From Lichenostomus cassidix (taxonomy: Eukaryota; Chordata; Aves; Passeriformes; Meliphagidae): a stretch of 64,000 bases of DNA. Below are positions 27,845 through 37,385 of this stretch, piece after piece. The notes under the pieces were generated by a model. It worked only from the letters and a program-made list of their open reading frames with translations, did not search any database and was not told the origin of the DNA. The number at the start of each line of letters is the position of its first letter. Within the stretch, counting starts at the first letter, position 1. The position numbers were made by a program, and so were the translations under genes. The stretch is from NCBI GenBank assembly GCA_008360975.2, contig CM039180.1, positions 16,273,122 through 16,337,121 on the forward strand, read 5' to 3'.

Positions 27845-28914
27845 CTATGTTTCAAACACATTTGAAGCAAACATGACCACCTTGTTTTTCTCTGCTATTA
27901 TTAGAAGCTTCTGTTTGTTACTCATTGAGTGATTTTTTTCCTGTTCTGTTTCTTTTCTTATATGTGTACTATATTTGCTTTTTTCTTCTTTTTTTATGTG
28001 GGCAGTTGTAAAGCATTTGGAATCAGACACATAGGGAATAATGCCTCTTCCTGGTGTAGTTGCTTGTACAGTCACTTTATGGGCAAATAGCTCCTGGGTT
28101 CAGAAGGGCAAAGTATTCTTCCCAGGTGTCCTGGGTCAGAGAACCCCATGGGTTTTCCCAGTTCTTTTGTGTGTCTATGTCTGATACACCAGTCTGCTCT
28201 GAGTGAGTATGAAGCTTCTGGGCGTCACGTAGTTGGCAAATAGACTGTGCCCTCATCTTGAGCAAATGTTTGGTCATTAGGGATCTCTAAGACCTTCAAA
28301 GATTGTTTTAATTCATTTAATTAATTCTGATTCTCTCTGTAGCACTATTACAGGAAAGAGTCCTTTTGTGCTGTGGTATGGCCAACAGGTGTTAACATTT
28401 GTTTGGACTTTCTTGTTGATTGATGATTTGTCTTAGTCTGAGCAGTTGGTGGGCAGAATAGGGTGTGGGGGTTTTTTTCCCTTTTTTTTTTCTGACCAGT
28501 AAACTTTCTACATTCCTCCCACCCCTTCTTTCCCTCATTTCTTTAGGAATATAAATTATTACTATAAATAATAATTTTAATAGATTCCCTTTTTGCCTTT
28601 TTTGTATTGACAATGTACTGTAATCCTACAATCTGATCTGACTATAGGAGATGGAAAGCTCTATTACCTGTATCATCTCCAATCACATCAGAATGACCTC
28701 CCTTACTACCATAGACTGATGCTTGCATCCAGCCTAGTTCTGGTTCCTCGTTTAACATCCATGTAGCATAAGCTATTGTTCATATACTTGATTAGAGTCT
28801 TCTTGATGGATAATATATCTAGAGTTTGTTGAATCTGACTCTCAAGATGAGTCAGTTCTACTCCTCCTCCCTCTCCTACTCCTGACATTTCTGCATCAGA
28901 AGGACTAATATTCT

Positions 28915-28948
<34 letters not shown>

Positions 28949-30370
28949 AGATCAAAGGGAATTCAGTCTGAGGAAACCATATCCACACGCATCAAACTGG
29001 AAACTTTCAGAGTATTAGTGCAACCTATTGAGCATTTTTGTGACCCCTTACTTTCTGGCTTCTGACAGCTTCCTTGGAAGTTTTTTCCCCTCCTTATCTT
29101 TTTGGTTCAAGAATCAGTAGATCTGAAAAGCAGAGTGCTAAGGAGACTGTTCCCTTTGATTAATAAGTGAATATATTTGCTGTAGAGCCAAGAATGGAAC
29201 ATCTTGTAACTGTTGGCAGCATTACTAAAAGAATGAGTATCCTCATGGAAGGGGCAGAGCATAACGAGAGTTTTGATCAAGAGGAAAGAAGAGTCTTAGA
29301 AAGGCTTTCAAGAGTTGTTGTGTTACTGTAAACAGCTATCTTTTTTATTCTGGATGTTGTCCAGTGACCACAGGAACCAAAAAAGTCATTTTCCCACTCA
29401 TATGATTTTGAAACAGGGCTTTTTTTTGGCTATTTGACTTCCTTTCTTCTTTTCTGGCAGAGCCCACCTGACTGATGTCAGAGAGTGGCATTCATATTTT
29501 TTTGGCTCAGGAGGTTGCCACTGCAAATCTACATGAGATGACTCTTCTTTTCCATTCTGAAATGCTCATATCTGTACTGCTGAAGAACTCTACAGTGTAT
29601 CATACAAGACGTTTAGTGAAGCTGTTCCAGTCAGTTCATCTCAGGATTAGCAGTGACACTGAAAGTCCCACTTGAGCATCTCCCATTCAGAGAAGATGAG
29701 CCATGCAGGGCAGTTCCCTATTTTAATTTCTCTAGTGGCAGTAGATTTATAGTTGGTCAATGCTAGTCCTCCTTCTCTACTACTCCTGTAAAGGAGATGC
29801 CAGGGAAATAGCTGGAGCACAGCATACTCTGGCTGTCTCCCTAGTTGTGTTATGACTGCATGTTGTTCCTGATTATGACAAGTAAAAGTGTTTCCTTGTT
29901 TAGGCCTTGTATTCTCTAAGCCTGGGACAGAAAACACTTCCTGGCTGCATCCCATCATGGATCTGCTGCATCCAGCAGATTTTCGATGCTGTAGAAAATC
30001 TGTCAGTCTGTGTAGATCACAGATTTCACAATCTGCTCCTAAGAGCCAAAGATTACCATGCATGAAGGAAGCTTTACTACTGAGGAAACCATTTCTTCAG
30101 GGTCTACTTATATCAACAGTTTCATCCATTTTATTCCCCTCTCCAGAAAAAGAGAAGGAAATAAATGTAGGACATAATTACTCTGCTCAAAATCAGCCTT
30201 GAATTCAGTAGATTATTTAGGTTCTGACTACAACATTTGTCCCTTAGAACAGTAGTTCCTTCTGAGTCACAGACATCAGAGGAGTGTTTATAAAGCCCAA
30301 TCTTGGTACTCGAAGTCAATAGTTGAGCACACTTGTTGGACCAAGATTCCCCTGGTTTTATCAGGGGCAT
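27845..30370 (-). other. Minus-strand block dense in short open frames; possible decayed coding element
   Basis: Six minus-strand open frames of 60-138 codons cover about 1.4 kb of this 2.5 kb block: 27,845-28,075, 28,077-28,277, 28,392-28,613, 28,706-28,888, 29,647-30,063 and 30,131-30,370. Adjacent frames abut or switch phase, as in a coding sequence broken by indels. Their composition is mixed and soluble-like (for example the 138-codon frame at 29,647-30,063), less Phe/Leu/Ser-dominated than chance frames elsewhere in the window. No catalytic motif, zinc knuckle, protease or reverse-transcriptase signature was found. It could be an old endogenous retrovirus interior, a processed pseudogene or chance. 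I assign no function. Confidence 0.3.
28918..28947. repeat. Uninterrupted run of 30 T
   Basis: Thirty consecutive T residues on the plus strand, equivalent to A30 on the minus strand. No gene body or family-specific tail is seen next to it, so it is either a mononucleotide microsatellite or the A tail of an unrecognised minus-strand insertion. Its length is likely to vary between individuals and to be error-prone in assembly. Confidence 0.95.
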
Positions 30371-33300
30371 TCTAGAGCTTGTATAGATATTTCAGTGAAC
30401 ATGAAGGAATTGCATTAATTTTCTGCTTTTCTGGGTGGTTTGAAAAATAGTGAGAACAATCGAAAGAGAAGTTCTCCATGGTATTTAGAGATGTCCAAAC
30501 TGATCCTGTGTGTTAGGAGGGAGTGCACGTAATAAACTCTGTATGAATATATGTGTGTATGTGCATCTATTTATGTATCTGTCAGGATGTGGGCAAAACT
30601 AATTTGGCATGGATCCTGTTATTTTAATAACTGGATGTTGTAGTAAGGTTCCTTTCTATACTGGTGAATGCAATTACCAAAAGAATGATGCTCAGTCTGT
30701 CACTGGGTGATTCAAAGGAAGATTTTGCACAACAATTCCTGACAAGATATCTTCTCATATAATAAACAGAATATTTGGGATGGGGAAACTTTGGTAACAC
30801 TTAAAAAAAAATTAAATATCCATGCAACAGAAACTTTTAATAAGATATCAGAATTCCAGAAAGGGGATGCTTTTTTTTTTTAATAGACACACAATCATTG
30901 AAAAATCACATATATACAAACCCAAAATTTATAATTATGGTAAACTATATCCATCAATCAATCATATAAGTATTAGCTATAGAATTAATAAAACTATGTG
31001 CATACAATAATGTGTAAAATATTGTATCTATATACCTATATTTTTATACATATATAAACATAAGGCATATTTCTAAGTTTTTATTTAATCATATTACTGA
31101 AAAATTTCTTGCATTTTATTTTCTAAGCTTTGTAAATTCTAAGAACCTTTCAAAATAAGGATACATCTTAAATATTAATTTTACTTGATGTAATAAGCTA
31201 TGGCAAAAGAGATTACTTGATTTTTTCTATTATTATATGACTAATTGGATGCAGAGCACATAGAGGAACATTAGTATATAACGTGAGCTACATTATTGGT
31301 CTCATAACCCAAGTCAGAAGAGAAGGGACATTTCCCAGAACAGGACTTTAATCATGTGCCAACTGTATTAAAATTATGAGACTGTCATGAGTTTCACCCC
31401 GTGAGCACTAACATTTCACTGACACGGAACTGTCTGGTGTGATTACTCCAAGCACTGCTAGAGGTATTTCTGCTGAGCCACAAGGGCTGTGGCTCTGACT
31501 CCTGCTCCTCAGCTGTGCAGACTGTCCCTTTCAGGCTGGAAGCTGCTCCTCCTCAGCTGCTGGAGGGGCTGGATGTGCACCTTCTGGAGGCAGCAGGGCT
31601 GCTGTGATGCTGCCAGGGCTGCACACTGTGCTCCTGCTGGTAGGAAGGGCAGAGGTTCTGGGAGGACATCACCTCTGCTTCCTCACAAGGAACAAAGATC
31701 CACTTTCTGCATTGACAGGAACACAGTGTCTTGAAGTTGGGGTGGGTATTTTGTTTTCCTACCTGGTGCAGAGTTTCTGTGTCCTTTGGCAGATGGCAAA
31801 GGTGAGGGATCTGCTCCCCTAAGTAGAACATCACTGTGTCTCCTCTCTGACAGTCCAAGGCTCGATTCCTACTGGCTTTGAGGAGGGGAGAGAAGAAGGA
31901 AAGCTTCTAGTGTTTGAGTTGAACACTGAAATACTTAATTTGTAGGTAGACAGGTGATGGTTCCTGCTGTGTATGAAATAATGCCCAGCACTGATAAAAC
32001 ACATTATTAATTTCAGTTGAAAATGCCTTAGCTTCACCAAAAAACTGAAAGGTAAATTAAGAGCTAATACATGTTTTCTGCAAACATTCTCATTTTGTTC
32101 ATCATCTTCTGTAAACAGATCTTTTGATCTGATTTTATCATCAAATTTTGTAATAAATTTTATTAGTCTTCCAGTTTTCCTTTCATACTACAGATATTCA
32201 TAGGGTGTCTAAGCATTGCTGTGTAACAAAATTAAAAATTTGCAAAAAAACACCCACTAGCTATAACAATAATAATAAATCCCTCATATCTGCTTAGGGA
32301 GTTGACTACACTTGTGAAAATTTGGACTTGTCTTTATAGCAGATGATGGCTGTGAATTGCTTTGGCATATTATCTTCTGTGGACTTACAATGTCATTAGT
32401 TTAATATTTATTATGCTTCATTAACCATATACAAGTTGCTAAATGATTTAATATTCGTAAATGTAAGCTATCTTTCCATAGTTCTAATAATTAGAATATT
32501 TTTGTTAGAACTTTGCTCTGTCTCAAACTCAATGAGAATAAATTGCCTGTTAATGAAAAAGCCTGCTACTATTAGAGAGATATATAACATAGTTTAGTAT
32601 TTTTCTTGGGGCCCAGGCAGATGTTGAAGTAAGTAAAAATAATAAGATTTTATACTGCTTTGTAAATACTAATGCTGCTGATTTTGGGCAAACTAAGCAA
32701 ATTCTTACATTTCAAAACTATTTTGTCAGCAATCTTGTTTCCTTGAGTTAGGATTTGCAGTCTTCTGGTTACAGTTCAAGTTGCAAACATGCACATTACA
32801 ATAAATAAAGCACAAGCTCTGATGTTTAAAATAGACTGTTGCAGACATGCTTTGCTTTTAAATGAGTTATATATGTACCTGTCATATTTGCCATGAAATA
32901 CTGGGATTTTACTTTATGAAAAAAGTCGTATTTGACTAAAATGATCTCAGGATGAAGTATCAATAACTTTAATCATGTCTGAAAACGTGGCTATTCTTGG
33001 ATCTCTTACACATGATCACTATTAACGAAGATTCACCAGTCAACACGTGTTGAGCAGCCTGATGTGTCTGACTAATAGCTGTGAGAATCCAGAAACTTTC
33101 AGTCTGCAGTCACACCTAGGTCTGTTTTCTTGCAGAGCAGACCAAGAGCTGTTTGGAATCACAGTTGTTAGTGAAGCTGTGAAGGGACACCCATCAAACA
33201 CCTCGAGTCAGACATCAGTAAGGAGTTTCTGTGTATCAAAGGATTAGTCAGTATCAGTTATAACTGAGGAATATATTTTAGCTTGTTTTATAATTTCACC

Positions 33301-34482
33301 TGTTAAAATGGCTAATATGTGATAAAAGCTAAGATAAAATAAAAATGGCTAGATAAGCCTTAGTATTCAAGCTGAATATATAATGCAAAAAATATAGAAA
33401 TCATTAATATGAGAAAATGAGTTTTGTGGTGGTTTCAATAATTCAGAAGAATAATAACAGGCTTATCATTTAAAAATGAAGTATTTTTGATTTACTATTT
33501 CTATATAAAGCATTGTTTATTTCTGCTAGCCTCCAGCTGAGTTATAGACCAAGGAGGATAAGCACCAAGGACTGCAATTGTACAAAATGTCCTTGCTGAG
33601 ATACTGTTTCATCTCTTTTAGATCAGGCTGTATAATACTTGGGCTCAAATAACCTTTAAAATGCTTCTACTCTGAATTCAACAATGGTAAAATCAGTGCT
33701 TTCTCATGTTCCATTTTATGTCATTTTCTACTCATTATTGAACTATACTGAGATATATTTTAAATCTGTGGGTTTGGAACTCTTCCCATCTAATTCATAT
33801 ATATCCCCAACTCCCCCAACCCCAATCTTTTTATTTTAGAACAAACAAAACAAAACTACTTTCTTAAAGGATGAATATTTTGTTTGCTCACTGTTTTATA
33901 TTGTGTGGGCTTGTCATTGATAGACTAATTTTCTGTGCATGATGGAATAACCAAAACAGCCACACTGGTATTTGGAGGTATCTTGGATGTGGGGGAAGAG
34001 GACCAGAACAGATGTGCAGAGGCAGAAGAGTGAAGCTTGCAGAACATTTTGAAGGATAGACCTTTAATGGGATCTTGAAAGTTATAGTGTCACTGAGTAA
34101 TGGTGTAACTTAAATCTAAATATGAGTCTATGCAGAAACCACAGGATTTTTCTTTGGAATTCGTAGTCTTAGTTACTTGGTTTAATAGTCATTCTGGCTT
34201 ACTATTTCAGTAACTATGCTGTAAAAATAACTGCCCTTAAAAACCCTCCTTAGGAATCAAATGTTTCATTAGCTCCCTTTAAGTGATTTAAAATAGAAAT
34301 TATTTTAAGCAAAGTAAACCAAATAATGAGTTAATGGAAAAAATGAAACTCTTGTGAGCACATCACAGCCCTCAGACTTTCTAAAATATCAAGACCACTT
34401 TGAAAAAAAGCCCTGAGGGCCAGCCTCTTGATTTTAGCCTTGTCTTTCCCATAAGAGTATTTATTATATGGAACTGAATTAT

Positions 34483-34522
34483 TTCTTTTTTTCTTTCTTT
34501 CTTTTTCTTTTTTTTTTTTTTT
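34483..34522 (+). repeat. CT-rich/poly-T tract
   Basis: About 40 bases of almost pure pyrimidine: TTTC units grading into a T run. This is a simple repeat. No AG acceptor plus open exon follows, so I do not read it as a splice acceptor. Confidence 0.85.
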
Positions 34523-34906
34523 AACATGAATTACTTGATGTGGTTTTCCTAGAGGGACCTCTTGAAGTTTGTGGTAAGCTATTGGTTTCTTGGAATTTAC
34601 TCCTTTTTGTACCCTGTTGGAATTGTAGTTGACCTTATTACATCTTCCATTAAATAGTATTAATGTATTTTCCCTTGTCTAGTCAATCATAGGTGTGGAA
34701 GCACAATTCTTTTTCTCTTCCCATTGTGTTGAACTTGCTGATGGCTCTTGCTTTCTTCCTTTCCTGTGCTATGACCTCCTTCAACCAAGTTCATTTTGTA
34801 AGAGCCTCCAATTCCTTAGTTCCCTTCTGGTAAAAAGCCAGTTTAGGACATCTGGTCCAATAAGTTACTTGGAGATTACACATTTTCCTTGATGTAGTTT
34901 TTTGGT

Positions 34907-34952
34907 TGTATAGTGTATTTTTCCTTGTATAGTGTTGTATAGTGTATTTTTT
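34907..34952 (+). repeat. Short tandem duplication
   Basis: TTGTATAGTGTATTTTT occurs twice, separated by a partial third copy (CCTTGTATAGTG). It looks like replication slippage rather than a functional array. Confidence 0.7.
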
Positions 34953-35052
34953 GAAGTCACATGCAACACAATGTTTTTTAAAGAAAATTATAAACCTTTC
35001 CTTTAATTAGAAACTGAATGCTAAAATTCAAGTTCCATCCTCACATTTTTCC

Positions 35053-35585
35053 CTTCTCCAGCATGGATCCTCAACATAGTCTACAGTCTTTCAGGATAAA
35101 CTTGTTCCAGCATGGGGTCTCTGTGGGCCACAATTCCTTAAGGAATACCCACCTGCTCTGGCACGGGGACCTCCATGGGCTGTAGTGAGGATATCTGTTC
35201 CACTGTGTCCTCTCCCCAGGCTGCTGAGTAGAAACCTGCTTCACTGGGTTCTTTCCAGGCACTGCATGGCAATCTCTGCACCACACTGGTGCCTGGAGCA
35301 CCTCATCCACTCCTTCTTCACTGACCCTGATGTCTGCAGGGCTGTTTCTCACACTTTTTTCCTCGTCCCACTTCACTGGTTTCTGGTGATTTTGCTCCTT
35401 CTCAAATACAAATTCCCAGAGGTGCTGCCTTTGTGGCCGAGGGGCTCAGCCATGCCCTGTGCTGGGTGGGATGGAGTCATCTGGGACTGGCCATGTCCAG
35501 CCCAGGGCAGTCCCAGCCTCCTGTCACAGACCCCCAGCAGCCCCCAAGGGCTGGGCACCAACACCCTGCTCAGTGAACCAGGACT
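35053..35585 (-). mobile_element. Truncated long-LTR copy, same family or sister subfamily as 12.6 kb
   Basis: Read on the minus strand, this contains the same units as the 12.6 and 46 kb copies: CTCCAGCATGG near 35,056, GGAGCAC and CTGCAGACATCAGGG (complement at about 35,325-35,340), and the GCACCTCTGGGAA promoter-proximal region (complement near 35,415). The 3' part of the LTR is missing at the left end. At the right end the match fades into GC-rich sequence that still resembles the U3 region, so the right limit is uncertain by some tens of bases. No CCAAT is seen at the expected site, so this is either a different subfamily or an older copy. Confidence 0.65.
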
Positions 35586-36024
35586 GGTTTTGTCCAAGAG
35601 CAGTGGTAAGTGATTTGTCATCTTTCCTCCTCCTCTTTCCTCTGTTCTGGTGCATGTTTGGGTCAGTTGTCTGACTGAGAGGCAGGACAGTGCACGGCAT
35701 ATCGTGAGCATCAGTTCCTGTGCCACTGCAGGGGACAGTGGCCTTTGGTCAAACCACCGCAGGGATGGGAGCCTCGTGCTGCACATGAACCTCCACAGAG
35801 CACAGCAGTCTTGATTTCATTCTGCATTTTGTCAGCTGATAGTGCTGAAAGAAGTTATCCTGAAAGGCCCTGGAGATACATCCCTCTAAAGAGTAGTGCT
35901 GCCTTGGAAACAGCTGAGCTCTCTTGCCTCTCACAGTGATCTAACAGTTTGCTGGTCACTGAGATCCTGATTCATAAAGCTTCCAACCCTGACATCACTG
36001 AAGAGAGCTAATAAGATTTCACAG
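35586..36024. other. Mixed-GC DNA between LTR copy and T/G tract
   Basis: No gene seen. The words TGGTCAAACCACC near 35,747 faintly resemble the end of the neighbouring LTR family, so part of this may be further decayed LTR. Evidence is too weak to annotate it as such. Confidence 0.35.
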
Positions 36025-36126
36025 GTTTGGTTTTTTGTTACTTTTGTTTGTTTGTTTGTTTGGGTTTTTTGTTTGTTTGGTTTTTTGTTGCTGTGGTTTT
36101 TTTTTTGTGGTTTTTTTTTTTTTTTA
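36025..36126 (+). repeat. T/G-rich low-complexity tract (TTTG)n
   Basis: One hundred bases made almost only of T and G: GTTTGTTTGTTTG, then TTTTTTG and GGTTTTTT units and a terminal T run. This explains the Phe/Leu/Val/Cys-rich translation on the plus strand and the Lys/Asn/Gln-rich one on the minus strand, neither of which should be taken as a protein. Confidence 0.95.
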
Positions 36127-36749
36127 AAATTGAAATGCAAACAGGGCATTGGCACAAGCAGGGGAAAAACCCTAGCTCAGCCCAACCAACCAAGATAACT
36201 CCCTCAGTCCTTGAAGTATCAATATAGTTTTGATCCAGTCTGATATTTCTGCTTTCTGTAAGAAGTGATTTTTGTCGTACATGGAAGGATATGAGCTTGT
36301 CTCTTGAGTCAGACTGAGGTTGAGAAAATTCTAACACATTTTGTTCAGTGGGATTTTGAGCCTGTTATGAGTATGTTGCATTTTTATGCAAATATATTAA
36401 AAGTTTTGGGGACTAGAATACTAGTGAGTAAGCACTGCAAATTGAATCTAGTGATAGGGAGGTGATAAAAGTTTATCTTCAACTGAGTTAGCAGACTGAA
36501 GCTTTATTTATCAGGTTGTTTGGGATGCTTGGGACTGAGATTTTGTGTAGATTCTTAGTAATCTTTTTCAGAATTTAGTATCTAAGTCCCATGTAGCTGA
36601 AGAGATACCAATTCTGGTTTTTTTATCACAGAGTGTTATGTAGTGCTATTTGGGAGACAGAGGATGGAATTTAAGAAGATTTCGAGTAGGTTTTTTTTGC
36701 GTGTGTGTGTCAGTTTTCTATGGTAATCTCTTTTTGCACATCTCTTGAG

Positions 36750-36945
36750 GCCCTGAGCCTCAGGGCAGGTACTGGGGGAGTGAAGTCCCCTCATTGTAGA
36801 GAAAGATCACAACTGAATCCACCTTGAACGTGTGTAAGTCCATGGGACCCAATGGGAGGCATCCCAAAGTCCTGAGGGAAATGGCTCATACAGTTACTAA
36901 ACCCAACGCATTTCAGAAATTGTGGCAGTCACTGAAATTGTAAAT
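36750..36945 (+). mobile_element. CR1 LINE fragment, interior of ORF2
   Basis: One plus-strand frame around 36,835-36,945 reads KSMGPNGRHPKVLREMAH and continues with a TVTKP...LWQS pattern. This corresponds to the conserved region just before the reverse-transcriptase palm in CR1 ORF2 (family knowledge: Lys-Ser-Met-Gly-Pro-Asp-Gly ... Pro-Arg-Val-Leu-Lys-Glu-Leu-Ala). The upstream part (GGGGGAGTGAAGTCCCC, 36,774-36,790) also fits the CR1 nucleotide consensus. Only about 195 bases remain; both ends are lost, and a TAA follows at 36,941. The copy is inactive. CR1 copies are normally truncated only at the 5' end, so losing the 3' end too implies later deletion. Confidence 0.75.
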
Positions 36946-37118
36946 AAGCCTGTCTCTTTCAGGGGAAAGTGTAGATGGCTTACACTGAGACACTAAACTT
37001 TGAAAGTATTTTCTAGTGCCTGCAAAATAATGTGTGAATAAATGCACTGATATAGATGATACCTTTGGGAAAAAACCCCAGGAGGATGCACTTACCCCAC
37101 TTAAGTCTTTTAGCTACT
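36946..37118. other. Short non-coding gap
   Basis: Single-copy AT-rich sequence between the CR1 fragment and the solo LTR. Its last six bases, GCTACT (37,113-37,118), are the left target-site duplication of the LTR. Confidence 0.6.
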
Positions 37119-37379
37119 TGTGGCTAGCACAGGTCTTTCCCATGAGAATTCCTTTTGTGTTTTATAAATAAAGATAAAGTTTGGATGTTATTGAAAACAG
37201 TGTCCCAGGATTTGGACGGTGCAAGCCTGGCCAATCAGGCCTAGGGGGAGGTTTCTGACTGACCAATCTGGGTGACCTTTGAAAACTCTATATATATGAT
37301 GAAATCAAAACAATAAAGGTCTTTCCTTCTTGCCACTGAGAACTGGGTTCTTTTCTCTGCTAGCGGCTCAACAGCGACA
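37119..37379 (+). mobile_element. Complete solo LTR of a small endogenous retrovirus
   Basis: A 261-bp element begins TGTGGCTAGC and ends CAACAGCGACA. The terminal TGTGGCT and the reverse complement of the other end (TGTCGCT) match at six of seven positions. It is flanked by perfect 6-bp duplications GCTACT at 37,113-37,118 and 37,380-37,385. Inside, in promoter order on the plus strand, are two CCAAT boxes (37,231-37,235 and 37,263-37,267), a TATA box (about 37,288-37,297, CTATATATATG) and AATAAA (37,312-37,317). This is the U3-R-U5 layout of a retroviral LTR with the short R typical of small LTRs. A 6-bp duplication is usual for ERVK/alpha-beta-type integrases (family knowledge). No internal coding region is present. 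The intact ends and duplications suggest a fairly young insertion, with the provirus lost by LTR-LTR recombination. Confidence 0.85.
37288..37317 (+). promoter_or_regulatory. LTR TATA box and polyadenylation signal
   Basis: CTATATATATG (37,288-37,298) sits 21 bases downstream of the second CCAAT (37,263-37,267) and 14 bases before AATAAA (37,312-37,317). The spacing would place the start of R just before or at the AATAAA, as in other compact LTRs. Whether it is active is unknown. Confidence 0.6.
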
Positions 37380-37385
37380 GCTACT

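Larger units (their letters stand above)
30371..35052. other. AT-rich non-coding DNA with a GC-richer block at 31.45-31.87 kb
   Basis: No gene recognised. The block 31,450-31,870 is clearly GC-richer than its flanks, with CTGCTCCTCAGCTG-type words and short frames on both strands (101 codons or fewer); no TG...CA ends or target duplication were seen. Very AT-rich DNA at 30,780-31,200 resembles scaffold-attachment-type sequence. A short direct duplication lies at 34,907-34,952 and a C/T tract at 34,483-34,522. Confidence 0.5.

Noticed and set aside
36027..36337. Hydrophobic and Lys/Asn-rich frames that look like a membrane protein or a nuclear signal
   Set aside because: They are direct translations of the T/G low-complexity tract.
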